DNA of 64,000 nucleotides from Beroe forskalii (Eukaryota; Ctenophora; Nuda; Beroida; Beroidae): contig WFMF01000179.1 of the NCBI GenBank assembly GCA_011033025.1, positions 248,001-312,000 of the forward strand, read 5' to 3'. Positions 62,178 to 64,000 of this stretch are shown piece by piece; the first letter of the stretch is position 1, and every line of letters starts with the position of its first letter. A program made the position numbers and the translations under genes. The notes beneath the pieces were generated by a model. The model saw only the letters and a program-made list of their open reading frames with translations, was not told the DNA's origin and did no database searches.

Positions 62178-62271
62178 TTACATAAGCTGTCGAGGAAGCG
62201 GTAAAAATTGAATTAATTTTGAGGGCGGGTTGTAGATATGAAAGAACAATTATTTACTTTCTCTGTTCTCA

Positions 62272-64000
62272 TTATATAATTTCTGTATGAATTACTAAGT
62301 TACCTCTGTTAGAGTGTTCTGACGGAATGGGTTGGGGGACGACTTCCTTGTACATGATCCCTGGCCGCTTCCCTCCCCGCCCGTCATCTGAAGATTTCTT
62401 GGGGTAATTCTTCTTGACGGTCAGCGGGAGTTCCGGAGAGTTTCCCTCCTGGGGGGCGTAGCACGCGTACTTGTTGAACTTCGAGACTATGCCGTTTGGT
62501 TGTGTCTGCGAGTTCATGAACTTATCGAAGCTGCAGTCGTGACTTGTCCTGATCTGTTCCATGAGGATACTGTACGCATCAGAAGACCTCATAGTCCGCA
62601 CGTTCTCCCCAATAGGCTCTATCGTGGGGAGGGGTTCCACAAGCACGGGGCGGTGCCTCCGGAAACGGAGAGGGGCTGTCTGAGTGAAGGAGTCGGAGGG
62701 GTCCCTCACTGGGTTCGCGTAGCCCAGGAACGTCTGGGAATGCTCCACTTCGAACTTGAAGTAGAGGGAGTGGTTGGGCGGGTACTGTGTTTGCACTGTT
62801 CGTCTGAGGACAGTGGAGTACTCACCCTCACCCCAGGAGCCGTTGGCGCCACTGGAGGAGGCGGTGGTTACGGGGGTGGGCGGCGCTGGAGGGGCGGGTT
62901 TCCGAGCACTGCTCCCTAGGAGGGGCTCCACCAACACGGAGCTGAGCGGCGCACAGGCGTTGTAGTCGTAGTAGGACACGATGTTACACCCGTCCTCTGT
63001 CTGAGTACCTATGTCCGTGACATTGTCCTGGCGCTGTGCGATGAAGGTGAGGATGGGCAGTGACACTTCCACCGAGGAGTTGTGTCGGTGAGTGGTCTGG
63101 AACTGGGTTTGGACTGCTCGCTGCTCCACAGGTATCCTGATGATGTCCTGGCCCTGCTCGTTCCGCTCTATGATAGGGTTGTATGTTCCAGGGACAGAGA
63201 GTCTCCGCCCGTCCATGAAGGGGGTGTTATCGAAGCTGCCAGCTCTCACAGGCTCCTTGTTTGTCTCTTCAAAGGAGCTGGAGGACGCCGGGGGTTCAAA
63301 GTAGGAATCAAAGGAAGGCTGAGGACTCCACGGATTAGATTGCTCTTCTATAGCCCACGATGAGGATTGGAACTGATCGAAACTCTCATTGTTCGCATTG
63401 CGTTTCCACTGAGTCCACTCTGGGTTTTCCTTAGTCTCATCTGATTTGGAACTGAAGAGCACAGCAGGAGGCTTGAAACCTTCAGTGGACTCAGAGCTGT
63501 TGTGGTAACTCATTCGAATATAGCTAGGTTTGGGTTTTACCAGGTATTCGTTAGTATTCAGTGGAACTTTGATAAGGTCGTCGAATGAACTGTTAGCGAA
63601 GAAGTTGTCGTTGACCCTGGAGAAGGGTTCCGACAAGAAAGCAGGTTCCGGAGCTTGAAAGCTAGTCTGCTCCTCGGCCAAAACCTCGTCGAACAACTTC
63701 TCGGCATTGGATACTTCCCTTTTCTGTCGTGAGTTATTGGAAGGACTTATATCTTCTGGTGCCTGACCATCTAAAGGAGGAACAATCGAACTTTTGGAAA
63801 AGTTATCAACTTTTCCAACATCAGCACTTGAGCACGACGGATCTTGTCCGGAGTCAGATATGAAAGGCTCGTCGCATAAATTATCATTCTTTTCACCAGG
63901 CATATTTTTGTAACTCATGTTTGATTTCTTTGGCTGGGAAACCATCTCATTGTCTCTGAAGGGATCCACCACTTTTTCGAGCTTGTCGGAATTCAAATAA
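62272..64000 (-). CDS. Unrecognised disordered protein with duplicated VQTQ...VLVEPL segment, partial
   Basis: The frame is open on the - strand from the window edge to 62,272, so the true start is outside; there is no ATG near the edge that must be the start. About 575 residues are rich in Ser, Pro, Asn and Glu with no membrane segment or known domain I can see. D-P-F and E-P-F motifs occur near the start. Two related segments, at about 63,115-62,920 and 62,800-62,630, both run V-Q-T-Q-(F/Y)...H...E-V...T-Q-T...V-L-V-E-P-L. The last residues may be intronic: A-G|GTAACT near 62,303 is a possible donor. Probably cytosolic or nuclear; function unknown. Confidence 0.65.
   Translation of the reverse strand, partial: YLNSDKLEKVVDPFRDNEMVSQPKKSNMSYKNMPGEKNDNLCDEPFISDSGQDPSCSSADVGKVDNFSKSSIVPPLDGQAPEDISPSNNSRQKREVSNAEKLFDEVLAEEQTSFQAPEPAFLSEPFSRVNDNFFANSSFDDLIKVPLNTNEYLVKPKPSYIRMSYHNSSESTEGFKPPAVLFSSKSDETKENPEWTQWKRNANNESFDQFQSSSWAIEEQSNPWSPQPSFDSYFEPPASSSSFEETNKEPVRAGSFDNTPFMDGRRLSVPGTYNPIIERNEQGQDIIRIPVEQRAVQTQFQTTHRHNSSVEVSLPILTFIAQRQDNVTDIGTQTEDGCNIVSYYDYNACAPLSSVLVEPLLGSSARKPAPPAPPTPVTTASSSGANGSWGEGEYSTVLRRTVQTQYPPNHSLYFKFEVEHSQTFLGYANPVRDPSDSFTQTAPLRFRRHRPVLVEPLPTIEPIGENVRTMRSSDAYSILMEQIRTSHDCSFDKFMNSQTQPNGIVSKFNKYACYAPQEGNSPELPLTVKKNYPKKSSDDGRGGKRPGIMYKEVVPQPIPSEHSNRGNLVIHTEII

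Noticed and set aside
63985..64000. Treating the leucine codon TTG near 63,996 as the start of the - strand protein
   Set aside because: It is not an ATG and the frame stays open to the window edge, so the protein is partial.

Overview
The window is animal nuclear DNA. It has GC-rich exons in AT-rich introns, GT-AG splice sites, AATAAA signals, non-LTR retrotransposons and several families of terminal-inverted-repeat elements. The gene content (immunoglobulin/sushi receptors ending in a receptor-type tyrosine phosphatase domain, a bHLH-PAS protein, mitochondrial ATP synthase subunit b) is metazoan. The repeated Ig + sushi + GCC2/GCC3 mixture with a single PTP domain looks more like an early-branching animal or other invertebrate than a vertebrate, but the clade cannot be fixed from this sequence.

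Region 1 (1-36,110) holds two head-to-tail genes of one receptor family. The first (1 to 3,966, entering from outside the window) reads GCC2/GCC3, five Ig, sushi, and a cysteine-containing module I do not recognise (module M). It ends in either a soluble or a hydrophobic, GPI-like tail depending on which of two acceptors 5 nt apart is used. The second (4,433-35,896) could be assembled across 53 exons with consistent phase, giving about 4,470 residues: signal peptide, polybasic pro-region, GCC2/GCC3, sushi, 22 Ig, sushi, module M, GCC2/GCC3, sushi, 10 Ig, two sushi, module M, GCC2/GCC3, two sushi, one transmembrane helix and one PTP domain. The PTP domain keeps its catalytic Cys but has Trp where the P-loop Arg should be, so it is probably a pseudophosphatase. 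A short last exon adds a Tyr-Val-Asn-Ala motif. The gene reads as repeated copies of a cassette (GCC-sushi-Ig(n)-sushi-M), and the upstream gene is a shorter version of the same cassette. Many of its introns carry minisatellites or tandem duplications exactly at their splice sites.

Region 2 (36,111-44,600) is mostly repeats: a GGACTCC-type simple repeat at three places, a solo LINE 3' end, a decayed LINE with endonuclease/RT remains (+), and a 5'-truncated LINE with a long open RT segment (-).

Region 3 (44,617-52,184) contains a two-exon bHLH-PAS protein of 372 residues that stops after PAS-B, a long AT-rich stretch with no clear gene, a 616-bp transposable element with perfect target duplications and nine KpnI palindromes, and four exons of the ATP synthase subunit b gene.

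Region 4 (52,185-62,271) contains a 4-kb, 24-bp minisatellite inside or just after the ATP synthase b gene, a 2.65-kb foldback element with about 770-bp arms, and two oppositely oriented copies of a small TTA-flanked element. The last ATP synthase b exon(s) were not found.

Region 5 (62,272-64,000, - strand) is the open end of an unrecognised, probably disordered protein with a duplicated VQTQ...VLVEPL segment; its start lies outside the window.
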